A program made the position numbers and the translations under genes. Shown here one piece after another: positions 1-9,627 of a DNA stretch of 35,278 bases. Source of the stretch: a bacterium (Candidatus Blackallbacteria) CG13_big_fil_rev_8_21_14_2_50_49_14 (GTDB lineage: Bacteria > Cyanobacteriota > Sericytochromatia > UBA7694). Location of the stretch: assembly GCA_002783405.1 (NCBI GenBank), contig PFGG01000031.1, positions 1-35,278 on the forward strand, given 5' to 3'. Below the pieces are notes generated by a model. That model did no database searches and was not told the DNA's origin. It saw nothing but the letters and a program-made list of their open reading frames with translations. Position 1 is the stretch's first letter; every line of letters starts with the position of its first letter.

Positions 1-1159
1 TTGAAGAAACCAAAAAGAACTGATTGGCCACATTGGGATCCGGCTGATTGGGATCCAAGACCGTAAAAGGCACATTTTTGGCATTGAAAATCGTGGTTTT
101 CACAGGGTCACGGCTGACCAAAACCCAGGTCAGGCCGCTGAGAATCCCCAGCAAGGCCACAGAGAGAAGAATCACGCGGGTACGAATATGACGTGCGGGC
201 TTGCCATCCAACTCATTCAGCGTGGTATAGCTGATCAAGCCAGGATCCTTGTGTTGACGCAACATGACTTCATCACAGGCATCAATACAGGCAGTACAAG
301 CCACACATTCCAATTGCACGCCCCGGCGGATATCCACCCCCGTGGGGCAGACCTGAACGCAACGGTTACAACTGATGCAATCGCCCTGTTCTTCTTTGGG
401 AACATCGGCTCCACGGCGGGGTTCGCCGCGTTTTTCATCATAAATCACGGCCAGAGAATTTTCATCCATCAAGACAGATTGAAAACGCCCATAGGGGCAC
501 ATGATAATGCAAAACTGTTCGCGGAACCAGCCAAAAGAAAAGAGCAAAACAACAGTGGTAAAAGCCATCACGGTAAACGCCGTGGGATGCTCCGCTGGAG
601 AGCGGGTCATCCAATGCCCCAGCTCTTCGGTGCCAATAAAATAGGCCAGAAAGCTGTGGGTAATGATCAAGGTGACAATCAAAAAGGCAAACCATTTTGT
701 CGCCTTGAGCCGCAATTTATTGAAGGACAGGGGAGCCTCGGCCAAACGGCGGCGTTGCACGGAATTGCCTTCGATCAAGCGCTCTATTTTGCGATAGACA
801 AACTCAACAAAGACCGTTTCCGGGCAACCCCAGCCACACCAGAGGCGCCCCTTGATCGCAGTCAACAAAGATATTCCGATCAGAACCCCACCAAAAACAA
901 AGACCAGCAAAGGCGCATCATGGGCCCAAAACGCCAATCCGAAAATCACGAAACGGCGATGGGTAATATCCAACAGAATGGATTGGTAACCATTGATCTG
1001 AATCCAGGGAAGGAGCAGAAAAACAGCGACCAAGATGGCATGCACCAGCAAGCGGCGCTTGTGGTATTTGCCCTCCACATCGGCAGGATACAGATAGACC
1101 CGATGCCCCGACTCATCCGTCGTTGCCAGTCTGTCTTGAGGAAGTTCTTCTATCTTCAT
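1..1159 (-). CDS. ccoG: CcoG/FixG-type cbb3 oxidase accessory ferredoxin (3' end cut by window edge)
   Basis: Membrane iron-sulfur protein of the CcoG (FixG/RdxA) family, which acts in cbb3 oxidase biogenesis, probably in copper delivery or reduction. Translating the minus strand from the ATG at 1159 gives 386 open codons with no stop, so the C-terminal part lies outside the window (family usual length is about 450-500 residues). Hydrophobic segments lie near residues 37-57, 70-100, 155-176, 195-212 and 327-348. A CGWGCPE motif (C108, C112), FCIIMCPYGR (C217, C221) and a two-cluster ferredoxin block are visible. The block has C261, C264, C267 and C271 followed by C285, C288, C291 and C295. 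The start lies 3 bases after the ccoP stop, so it is the last visible gene of the operon. ccoH would be expected further left. The identification is firm. Confidence 0.95.
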   Translation of the reverse strand, partial: MKIEELPQDRLATTDESGHRVYLYPADVEGKYHKRRLLVHAILVAVFLLLPWIQINGYQSILLDITHRRFVIFGLAFWAHDAPLLVFVFGGVLIGISLLTAIKGRLWCGWGCPETVFVEFVYRKIERLIEGNSVQRRRLAEAPLSFNKLRLKATKWFAFLIVTLIITHSFLAYFIGTEELGHWMTRSPAEHPTAFTVMAFTTVVLLFSFGWFREQFCIIMCPYGRFQSVLMDENSLAVIYDEKRGEPRRGADVPKEEQGDCISCNRCVQVCPTGVDIRRGVQLECVACTACIDACDEVMLRQHKDPGLISYTTLNELDGKPARHIRTRVILLSVALLGILSGLTWVLVSRDPVKTTIFNAKNVPFTVLDPNQPDPNVANQFFLVSS

Positions 1160-1162
1160 GAC

Positions 1163-1756
1163 CTAATACTTCTCTCCCTGAGGAGCTTTTGGATTGGCAG
1201 GCTTGCTGCCTTGAATCGAAACGATATAAGAAGTGACATTGGAAATATCCTGCTGAGAAAGCACGGGCCCCCAGGCAGGCATCCCTTTGGCGGTCACCCC
1301 TTCTTTAATCACCTTGAGAATACTCAAGGGTTTTCCATCCCCATTGATCCAATAGACATCGGTCAGGTTGGGGCCAATCAGACCGCCCCCATCCGGGCCA
1401 TGGCAACTGGAACAGGTGCTGGTGAACTTGTCTTTACCAGCGGCTACCACAGCGCTGTCTTTGGCTCCCTTGAGCAGGGTATCATCGCTGAGAGAAGCCA
1501 TTTGGGCTGCAGACTTGGCCAGTTCAGCCGCCTGCATCTCTGCCCACTGTTTCTCATAGGCTTTCTGCACAAGGTGCCCATCGCCAATGATATGGTGCCA
1601 GGTAAAGTAAAAAGCGGCAAAGACAATGGCGATATAAAAGGTACCCAACCACCACCCTGGCAGGGGGTTGTCGAGTTCTTTAATACCATCATAATCATGG
1701 TCGAGCAGGGGGTCATTGGTCAAGTGATCCCTTGCCATTTTAGGTTCGTGACTCAT
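1163..1756 (-). CDS. ccoP: cbb3 oxidase subunit III (CcoP), short single-heme form
   Basis: 197-residue membrane-anchored c-type cytochrome that passes electrons to the CcoNO core. The N-terminus has the CcoP signature (HDYDGIKELDNPLPGWW, about residues 20-36), then one transmembrane helix (about 37-55) and a polar linker. A single cytochrome c domain follows, with CSSCH (C115, C118, H119) and a likely axial Met in GMPAWGP (M159). Well-studied proteobacterial CcoP proteins are near 300 residues and carry two CxxCH sites, and only one is present here. The reading frame is intact and the C-terminus is ordinary, so this looks like a natural short form and not a truncation. The ATG directly follows the ccoQ stop codon, with a ribosome-binding stretch AGGAGG just upstream inside ccoQ. 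Confidence 0.95.
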   Translation of the reverse strand: MSHEPKMARDHLTNDPLLDHDYDGIKELDNPLPGWWLGTFYIAIVFAAFYFTWHHIIGDGHLVQKAYEKQWAEMQAAELAKSAAQMASLSDDTLLKGAKDSAVVAAGKDKFTSTCSSCHGPDGGGLIGPNLTDVYWINGDGKPLSILKVIKEGVTAKGMPAWGPVLSQQDISNVTSYIVSIQGSKPANPKAPQGEKY

Positions 1757-1917
1757 TTAGGTATCCTCCTGTAAGGGAAGTTCAGACATATGCTGATACA
1801 CAGGTTTCCGCCAAGGCTGAAAAACCCAGATCAGCATGCTGATAAACACAGTGAAAAAGATGATCAATCCAACATTCGTCAGATCCGGCATATTGAAATA
1901 AGCCAATACTTCTGATT

Positions 1918-1921
<4 letters not shown>
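1757..1921 (-). CDS. ccoQ: cbb3 oxidase small subunit CcoQ
   Basis: 54-residue single-pass membrane protein, found by reading the gap between ccoNO and ccoP. It begins MKSEVLAYFN, has one hydrophobic helix (about residues 16-34) and then the sequence WVFQPWRKP, which resembles the CcoQ/FixQ region after the helix. CcoQ stabilises the cbb3 complex. Its ATG overlaps the TGA of the upstream ccoNO gene (ATGA, positions 1918-1921), and its TAA abuts the ccoP ATG, so all three are likely translationally coupled. Assignment rests on size, topology, the motif and position in the operon. Tiny proteins of this kind are weakly conserved, but in this position no other identity is plausible. Confidence 0.88.
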
Positions 1922-4134
<2,213 letters not shown>

Positions 4135-4152
4135 ACCTTTCTATGATTAATT

Positions 4153-4293
4153 CTATTTTTCATCGTAAAGAACACGATGAGAGGGTGTTTCTAAATCTTC
4201 AAACTGTCCATTTTTCACAGCCCAGAGAAAGGCTGCGGCAAATCCGGCCGAAACCAGAATCGCCATGGGCACAGTTAAAATCAAAATATTCAC
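4153..4293 (-). CDS. ccoS: cbb3 oxidase maturation protein CcoS
   Basis: 46-residue single-helix membrane protein of the CcoS/FixS family, needed for cofactor insertion into cbb3 oxidase. The sequence starts (V/M)NILILTVPMA, has one membrane helix, and continues with the family-typical WAVKNGQFEDLETP followed by a short polar tail. A GTG start at 4293 is chosen because GGAGGAA lies 7 bases upstream and because it overlaps the ccoI stop as GTGA. The longer upstream reading in the same frame lacks any such signal. It lies 18 bases before ccoNO. Confidence 0.9.
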   Translation of the reverse strand: MNILILTVPMAILVSAGFAAAFLWAVKNGQFEDLETPSHRVLYDEK

Positions 4294-6662
4294 AGTTTTC
4301 TTCCTCCGATCACGGCCAAAGCCACCACCGTCAGAGAACTGATCGGCATCAGTACGGCCGCAAAGAGAGGGGTGACCCATCCCATCACAGCCGCACTGAT
4401 GCTGGCCAGGTTATAGACCAATGAGAAGCTCAGGCAAAGTTTAATCAAACTCAGCGTTTTTTGAGAATGCAGAATCAGGCTGGGAATCTGACTGATGCCG
4501 GTTTCCGTCAAATGCACGTCGGCGGTCTGAAGGTTTTCTTCAACCCCTCCCTGAACCGAAATACCGATCCGAGCCGAAGAGAGCGCCATAATATCATTCA
4601 CACCATCGCCAATCATGACAGGGGCTTCAAAGCCCTTGAGAATGGTTTCTTTTTGTTCCGGCGTAACCCGTGAAAAAACCTTTTCAATCCCCAAATTTTC
4701 AGCCACGCGCTGACAGGGAGCGGCCTGGTCTCCTGATAGCAAAACCAGTTCATAGCCCATTTGGCGCAGACGGGCCAAGGTTTGATGCGTACCTTCGCGA
4801 ATGCGATCTCCCAGCCAGATACGCCCCTGCAAGGTATCCTCACAGCGCAATTCCAACTGGGTCACAGGTTGCCCACCGGCCAATTCACTCTCTTGGTTGA
4901 GAGAAGGCAGCACTTGCCACAAATGCCCTGCAATTCGGCCTTGAACACCGCCGGTATTCAAAACTTCTGCCTGTTCAACTTCGGGCAGGGGGCGTTCACT
5001 GGCAAAATGGCGAACCAGCGCCAGGGCCACAGGATGGGTTGAGTGAATCTCAAGGGCCCGCAGAGCATCTTCAGCTTCCGGGCTGAGCGCTTCGGCTTGA
5101 AGCACTTGAAAACGCCCTTCGGTGAGGGTTCCGGTTTTGTCAAAAATCAGGGTTTTCACATCCTGCAATTCTTCAAGCGTATGCGCATTTTTAATCAGGT
5201 AACCCCGTGCAAACGCCCGTTGAATTGAAAGGCTCATCACCAGGGGAGTCGCCAAAGCCAAGGCACAGGGGCAGGAAATAATAATCAGCGAAAGCGCACG
5301 GGTAAAACTTTCTGGATTTAGCCCCCGCCAGAGAAAAAGCCCAACAGAAGCAAAGAGCACCAGCAGGACAAAACGACGTGAAAGTAAATCCGTCATGGCA
5401 ACAATCCGGGTACGGTTGACCAGATTGGCCTGGGTTTTGCGCAAAAGCGTGGCCATTTTGGTCTCATCGCCTGTGGCCGTGGCATCCATGACAAACGCTG
5501 TGGTTTCATTGCGGGTACCCGCATATACCCGGCTGCCAGCTTGCACAGGCTGGGGATAGGTCTCCCCCGTCAGGAGCGACATATCTATCGCTGACTCACC
5601 TTCCAGAATCACGCCATCCGCAGGCAGACGTTCACCGGCTTGAACCCGAATACGGGCCCCATTTTCCAAACGGGAAACCGGAACAGAAGTAAAGGCCTGG
5701 GCCGTTTCAGACCAGACCTCAACAACATTATGTTCATAAAAAGAAAGCAGTTGGTTATTGGCTCCTACCCGCTGTTGTGCGCGGCTCAGAGCATAACGGC
5801 TCAAAAGCAGCAAAAACACCAGCATCGAAAGGGAGTCAAAATAGGTTTCCCCCTGATGTTGAATCGTTTGCCAAGTGCCTGCGGCAAACCCTACCAAAAG
5901 CGAAAAAGCAATCGGTACATCAATCGAAAGCTGGCGGCTTCTCAGCCTGTGCCAGGCCTCTTTGTAAAAAGGCCAGGCACTGTAGGTCAAGGCTGGAATG
6001 ACCAGCAAAAGTGCCAACCAGGAGAAAAATGCGGCCAGATAGCCTTCTAAGCCAGAATAGAGTGCCACCGCCAAAATCATCAGATTGCCAGTCGAAAAAG
6101 CCGCCACGCCAATCCGCATTAAAATCCGTTGATTTTCACGCTGGCGCAGATTTTCTGCTTCACGGTGATTCTTCACCGCATAGGGCTTATAGCCAAAGCG
6201 TTCAATCGCTGCCGCGACAGGCGCAAATTTTCCTTCGGGAGGAAGCGTCAGGGTCGCGATCGCATTGCTCAGGTTCAAACGGGAAGAAATCACACCGGGC
6301 ATGAGTTCTGGTAGTTTTTCAATCAACCAGACACAGGCCGCGCAATGCACGCCTTCAAGGTAAAATTCAAGGCTCTTGCTGCCGTCGCGATTGCGTTCGG
6401 GCTGGGTAAAAGCAGGATCATCCAGATAGGCATAATTGCTAAGAGCGGCAGGAGCCGCCTGGGGGGTCCGAATACTGACCGATCCTGCACGAATATGATA
6501 ATAATCGCCTAAACCCGCACTCTGTAAAATAGAATAAACTTGCTCACAGCCATTACAGCAAAATTCCTCGCCCTTGGCCTGGAGATCTCCAGGAATCGGA
6601 AGCGAGCAATGCTTGCAAATAGTAGAACTCATGACCACTGCAGGGTCGGGAGAAAGGCTCAT
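4290..6662 (-). CDS. ccoI: Copper-transporting P1B-type ATPase for cbb3 assembly (CcoI/FixI)
   Basis: 790-residue heavy-metal P-type ATPase thought to move copper across the inner membrane for CuB insertion into the cbb3 core. Domains in order: an N-terminal cysteine-rich metal-binding segment (CKHC at 16-19, FCCNGC around 34-39), an HMA domain with CAAC (107-110), and membrane helices from about 181. The actuator loop has TGET (365-368). The ion-binding CPC motif is at 464-466, the phosphorylation motif DKTGT at 508-512 with HPVALAL after it, and the hinge motif GDGVND comes late. The ATG at 6662 is supported by AGGAG about 9-10 bases upstream. It is first in the oxidase operon, downstream of a divergent regulatory region with an FNR-type box. 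Confidence 0.95.
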   Translation of the reverse strand: MSLSPDPAVVMSSTICKHCSLPIPGDLQAKGEEFCCNGCEQVYSILQSAGLGDYYHIRAGSVSIRTPQAAPAALSNYAYLDDPAFTQPERNRDGSKSLEFYLEGVHCAACVWLIEKLPELMPGVISSRLNLSNAIATLTLPPEGKFAPVAAAIERFGYKPYAVKNHREAENLRQRENQRILMRIGVAAFSTGNLMILAVALYSGLEGYLAAFFSWLALLLVIPALTYSAWPFYKEAWHRLRSRQLSIDVPIAFSLLVGFAAGTWQTIQHQGETYFDSLSMLVFLLLLSRYALSRAQQRVGANNQLLSFYEHNVVEVWSETAQAFTSVPVSRLENGARIRVQAGERLPADGVILEGESAIDMSLLTGETYPQPVQAGSRVYAGTRNETTAFVMDATATGDETKMATLLRKTQANLVNRTRIVAMTDLLSRRFVLLVLFASVGLFLWRGLNPESFTRALSLIIISCPCALALATPLVMSLSIQRAFARGYLIKNAHTLEELQDVKTLIFDKTGTLTEGRFQVLQAEALSPEAEDALRALEIHSTHPVALALVRHFASERPLPEVEQAEVLNTGGVQGRIAGHLWQVLPSLNQESELAGGQPVTQLELRCEDTLQGRIWLGDRIREGTHQTLARLRQMGYELVLLSGDQAAPCQRVAENLGIEKVFSRVTPEQKETILKGFEAPVMIGDGVNDIMALSSARIGISVQGGVEENLQTADVHLTETGISQIPSLILHSQKTLSLIKLCLSFSLVYNLASISAAVMGWVTPLFAAVLMPISSLTVVALAVIGGRKL

Positions 6663-6685
6663 TGATACAAGTCTCCTGTTTTACT

Positions 6686-6691
6686 ACTATA
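6686..6691 (-). promoter_or_regulatory. Possible -10 element of the cco operon
   Basis: On the minus strand this reads TATAGT, about 24 bases before the ccoI start codon. No clear -35 hexamer is at the right distance, as would be expected for a promoter that depends on an activator such as FNR. Tentative. The rest of the gap (to 6956) holds only an unassigned 7-bp inverted repeat around 6849-6867. Confidence 0.35.
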
Positions 6692-6740
6692 GCGTATCGT
6701 GGAAGCACCTGCTGATCTCTGCTCTGTATCAAGGGCAGAC

Positions 6741-6754
6741 TTGATCTGCATCAA
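6741..6754. promoter_or_regulatory. FNR/CRP-family box (perfect inverted repeat)
   Basis: TTGATCTGCATCAA is an exact TTGAT-N4-ATCAA palindrome, the consensus for FNR/ANR/FixK-type oxygen-responsive regulators. It lies 79 bases upstream of the ccoI start in the 294-base divergent gap between ccoI and the deiminase-family lipoprotein. Micro-oxic induction of cbb3 operons by FNR-family proteins is well established, which fits. A possible minus-strand -10 element TATAGT (6686-6691) would put the box near -68. The site could also act on the divergent gene. Confidence 0.75.
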
Positions 6755-6965
6755 GAATTGTTTTTCACCTCCATGACAAATCTATGAATTTATGACAAAA
6801 AAGCGCAATTTGTGAACAAAACAGGGTCTCAAGAACTGAATTCAAAAATCTTGCCAAACAGGCAAGAAAAAGATTAAGCTATAAACAGTCCAGAATTACT
6901 CAAAAAAACGGTGATCTGCTCTGGTATGCTAAACATCAATTCAATTTCTTGAAAGGATGCCCCAC

Positions 6966-8339
6966 GTGGCAAACGCTTATTTCACCTCCCAAACCAAACG
7001 CTTTTTGATGGGTTTAAGCGCCCTGAGCCTCTTGGTCGCCTGTCAGATTCCCTTGGCTCCTTTGCAAAATTCAAATTCCAACCCGCCCTTAAGCACCCAA
7101 TCACGCCCGATCCGCCCTCCTCAGGGGCGTTTGCACTGCCCGCCCGGAAGAGCAAACTGTAGACCCCAAGCTTTTAACTTGCCCAATCAGGATCAATTTA
7201 TCCTGCCGCCAGAATACAAACCGACACAAGCCGTGATGATTTCAGACCGGTTAATGGCAGATATGAGTGGCCGGCCTTTGGTTCAAGCCTTGATTCAGGC
7301 CAATGCCCATGTCTGGATGCTGGGAACAGACCAAACCCTCTATAACCAAACCAAGCAGATTATACAAAGCACCCTGTCTCCCCTGGGCTTGCCCCTGGCT
7401 GCACAAATTTACCAATTGCCTGTGGCCACAGACAGTATCTGGAGCCGTGACTATGGCCCCCTAACCACTTTGCCGACAGCGGCCTATACAGGGCCCAAAC
7501 TGGATTATAAACTCATGAACAGTTTTTATTATCCTGATCGCCGCAGCGATGATCGGGTTCCGGCTTTGCTCTCGCGCATTCTGAATTCCCCCTTGGGGCC
7601 TCTGACTGAAAAAACGGTCTTTACCAGCCAATTGTCTTTGGCACTGGAAGGGGGCAATTTGATGTGTACCGAACAGGATTGCTTTTCATCTCAATCGGTG
7701 ATTGATCGCAACCTCGGCCAGAGTTTTCGCAATGGCAGAACCCTGAATACAGAAGAAGATATCAAAGCCGAGTTTAAATCTCAAATCCAACAAACCACAC
7801 ATTTCGTACCTGCACTGCCAACGGAAAGCACCGGACATATCGATATGTGGGCCAAGTTTTTAAATCAAAACACGCTGCTGATCGGGCAGCTCAGCGATCA
7901 AAGCATTCAGCTCGCCCCCGCTGAATACCAGGCCCAACTCAAAGACATTCAGGCCTTTCTCGAGATGCAGGCCAGCGGCAAAGACAGTAACGGGCAAGTG
8001 GTTCCAGAAAGCCTCTACCAACAGGCCCTGGCCAGCAATGCCCAATTAAAGGTTGTCAGAATTCCCATGCCCCTGCCGCTTCAGGAATACCAGGGGGCTT
8101 CACTTTTTCGCAGTTATACCAATGCCCTGATCGTCAATAACCATGCCTTGATTCCCCAATACCGCAGTCTGCCCAACAACCAGGCCTATCCAGACAATGC
8201 GCTGCTGCAAGGCTACGAGCAGGCGGTCAGCCAAGCCTATCAGGCAGCGGGTTATCAGGTCAAATGGATTCCCTCTGACACGTGGATCGTCAGCGGCGGG
8301 GCCGTGCACTGTGTCACCATGCAAATTCCCCAGGTTTAG
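6966..8339 (+). CDS. Lipoprotein of the agmatine deiminase / Porphyromonas-type peptidylarginine deiminase family
   Basis: 457-residue guanidino-group deiminase-fold protein predicted to be anchored outside the cytoplasmic membrane. The signal segment ends in a lipobox LLVAC, followed by a Pro/Asn-rich linker and two further cysteines. The catalytic pattern of the PAD_porph family appears complete. Numbering from an in-frame ATG three codons upstream: SIWSRDYGP (D165), EGGN (E231), TGHIDMW (H294, D296) and GGAVHCVT near the C-terminus (C452). Likely activity is hydrolysis of agmatine or an arginine-type guanidinium to a ureido product plus ammonia. Agmatine deiminases are normally cytosolic, so a lipoprotein form more resembles secreted PPAD. 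The GTG at 6966 is preferred because AAGGA lies 8 bases before it, whereas the ATG at 6957 overlaps that sequence. The substrate is undetermined. Confidence 0.85.
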   Translation: MANAYFTSQTKRFLMGLSALSLLVACQIPLAPLQNSNSNPPLSTQSRPIRPPQGRLHCPPGRANCRPQAFNLPNQDQFILPPEYKPTQAVMISDRLMADMSGRPLVQALIQANAHVWMLGTDQTLYNQTKQIIQSTLSPLGLPLAAQIYQLPVATDSIWSRDYGPLTTLPTAAYTGPKLDYKLMNSFYYPDRRSDDRVPALLSRILNSPLGPLTEKTVFTSQLSLALEGGNLMCTEQDCFSSQSVIDRNLGQSFRNGRTLNTEEDIKAEFKSQIQQTTHFVPALPTESTGHIDMWAKFLNQNTLLIGQLSDQSIQLAPAEYQAQLKDIQAFLEMQASGKDSNGQVVPESLYQQALASNAQLKVVRIPMPLPLQEYQGASLFRSYTNALIVNNHALIPQYRSLPNNQAYPDNALLQGYEQAVSQAYQAAGYQVKWIPSDTWIVSGGAVHCVTMQIPQV

Positions 8340-8938
8340 GGTTTAGAAGCAGTTACCAAAAATATCGGGTATTCTCTCTCATTTTTCAGCACGGTATGTG
8401 CGGTTAAAAAGCGAATCTCTGCGAATCCATGTTTTTGCAAAAGGGCTTCGATCTTTTCACGCTCAAACCCCGTATGAAAAACACCTTCGACCGGCCCGCC
8501 ATGAAAGGAGCCATCTTCCAGGTCGAGATCTGCCAAACCGATTTTCGCACCGGGTTTGAGATGATCTGCAAACGCTTGAAACAGCTGATCGGTATCCTCC
8601 ACATGGTGCAATGCCATCGCGCTGATAATCGCATCAAATTTTTGCACAAGCGGCAATTCTAAAATATTCTGGCACAGCGCTTCAACCTTGCCCTGAAGTT
8701 CAGGTTTGGCCACCAATTGTTCTAGCATGGCCGCCGAGGTATCTACCGCATACACTTTTTTGACGCGGGGGGCGATATGCCCACTGAGCAGCCCGGTACC
8801 TGCGCCAAAATCCATTACGTGCATATCTTCGCGCCAGCTCAGATTTGCGAGCAAGGCACTGCCGATGCCTTGAGACAAATGCCTGACGGTCTCTCGCGCA
8901 TCCCAATCCTGGGCCTTGTCTTTAAAAGGGTCTGTCAT
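8336..8938 (-). CDS. Class I SAM-dependent methyltransferase, substrate unknown
   Basis: 200-residue soluble methyltransferase with a Rossmann fold. Motif I is DFGAGTGLL near residues 44-52, followed by the acidic residue after strand 2 (YAVDTS) and an ALHHVED segment typical of the UbiE/Methyltransf_11 group. The C-terminal part (FHTGFEREKI) resembles small generic methyltransferases. The ATG is preceded by GAGGT at 5 bases. The gene is convergent with the deiminase-family gene, and their ends overlap by four bases. No neighbour suggests the acceptor, so only the general reaction can be assigned. Confidence 0.85.
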   Translation of the reverse strand: MTDPFKDKAQDWDARETVRHLSQGIGSALLANLSWREDMHVMDFGAGTGLLSGHIAPRVKKVYAVDTSAAMLEQLVAKPELQGKVEALCQNILELPLVQKFDAIISAMALHHVEDTDQLFQAFADHLKPGAKIGLADLDLEDGSFHGGPVEGVFHTGFEREKIEALLQKHGFAEIRFLTAHTVLKNEREYPIFLVTASKP

Positions 8939-9051
8939 GGTTTACCTCACCACAGGTTTCTTTTCTTCAAATTAACATGTTCAGCTCCAAACAAGGTATC
9001 CTTTCAAGCTCCGGCTCAGGCAGAAGCTCGCCGGCCTGAAAGACTCTGGGG

Positions 9052-9057
9052 TATAAT
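9052..9057 (+). promoter_or_regulatory. Probable -10 element for aroK
   Basis: A perfect TATAAT lies 34 bases before the aroK start codon, in the divergent gap. I do not see a good -35 hexamer 16-18 bases upstream, so this is only a partial promoter match. Confidence 0.45.
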
Positions 9058-9090
9058 GGCAGCCAATAAGATTCCCAAGAAAAGAAAACC

Positions 9091-9627
9091 ATGCCAGCCC
9101 CAGAACCCTCCAAAATATTGCGCCTTGCCTTGATCGGTCTGCCTGGCAGTGGAAAATCCACCCTGGGCCAGCTTCTGTCAAGAGCCCTGGCTCTGCCATT
9201 GATTGACAGCGATACCTGTTTTGAAAAGGAAAGTGGGCGGCAAATTGCTGAAGTCTTCGCCCAGGGAGAAGAACCCCTGTTCAGGGCTTGGGAAAGGGCC
9301 TGGCTCAGCCAATTGCATGCACTGCCGGCCTGTATTATCAGTACGGGCGGCGGCATGCCCTGCCAAGCCCAAGCCATGGAAGCCTTAAAAGCACACTGCC
9401 TGACGATCTGGCTGCAATGCCCCACCGATCAGATTTGGGAACGGCTCAAAAGCCTTTCCCACCCCATGATTCGCAGCCGCAACCGCAAAGCCTTTGAAGA
9501 CCTGGCCCTTCAACGGGAACCCTTTTACCGTCAGGCCCACTGGCATATAAACGCCCAGAGCACACCTGAGGAGCTGTCAAAGCATATTCTCGAAAGGCTC
9601 CAAGCGGAGTTTGGTTCTCAATTCTGA
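9091..9627 (+). CDS. aroK: Shikimate kinase
   Basis: 178-residue P-loop kinase that phosphorylates shikimate at the 3-hydroxyl in chorismate and aromatic amino acid biosynthesis. Visible are the Walker A loop GLPGSGKST (about residues 16-24) and the shikimate-binding DSD (about 39-41). EEPLFRAWE carries the conserved Arg, TGGGMP is the GGG motif, and REPFYRQA is the C-terminal Arg motif. The usual RPLL of the lid region reads HPMI here, a mild deviation. Length matches the family. No strong ribosome-binding site precedes the ATG (only an AAGAAAA stretch). The 3' end overlaps the convergent peptidase-like gene by 10 bases. It stands alone, away from other aro genes in the window. Confidence 0.9.
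   Translation: MPAPEPSKILRLALIGLPGSGKSTLGQLLSRALALPLIDSDTCFEKESGRQIAEVFAQGEEPLFRAWERAWLSQLHALPACIISTGGGMPCQAQAMEALKAHCLTIWLQCPTDQIWERLKSLSHPMIRSRNRKAFEDLALQREPFYRQAHWHINAQSTPEELSKHILERLQAEFGSQF

Noticed and set aside
188-1774. A 528-codon open frame on the plus strand
   Set aside because: It is antisense to ccoG and ccoP, which have clear family motifs. Its translation is low in recognisable structure and typical of a shadow frame.
6849-6867. Inverted repeat TCTTGCC-AAACA-GGCAAGA upstream of the deiminase-family lipoprotein gene
   Set aside because: On the minus strand it resembles a weak terminator, but no minus-strand gene lies upstream of it. On the plus strand it lacks a T-run. It may be an operator, but there is no evidence.
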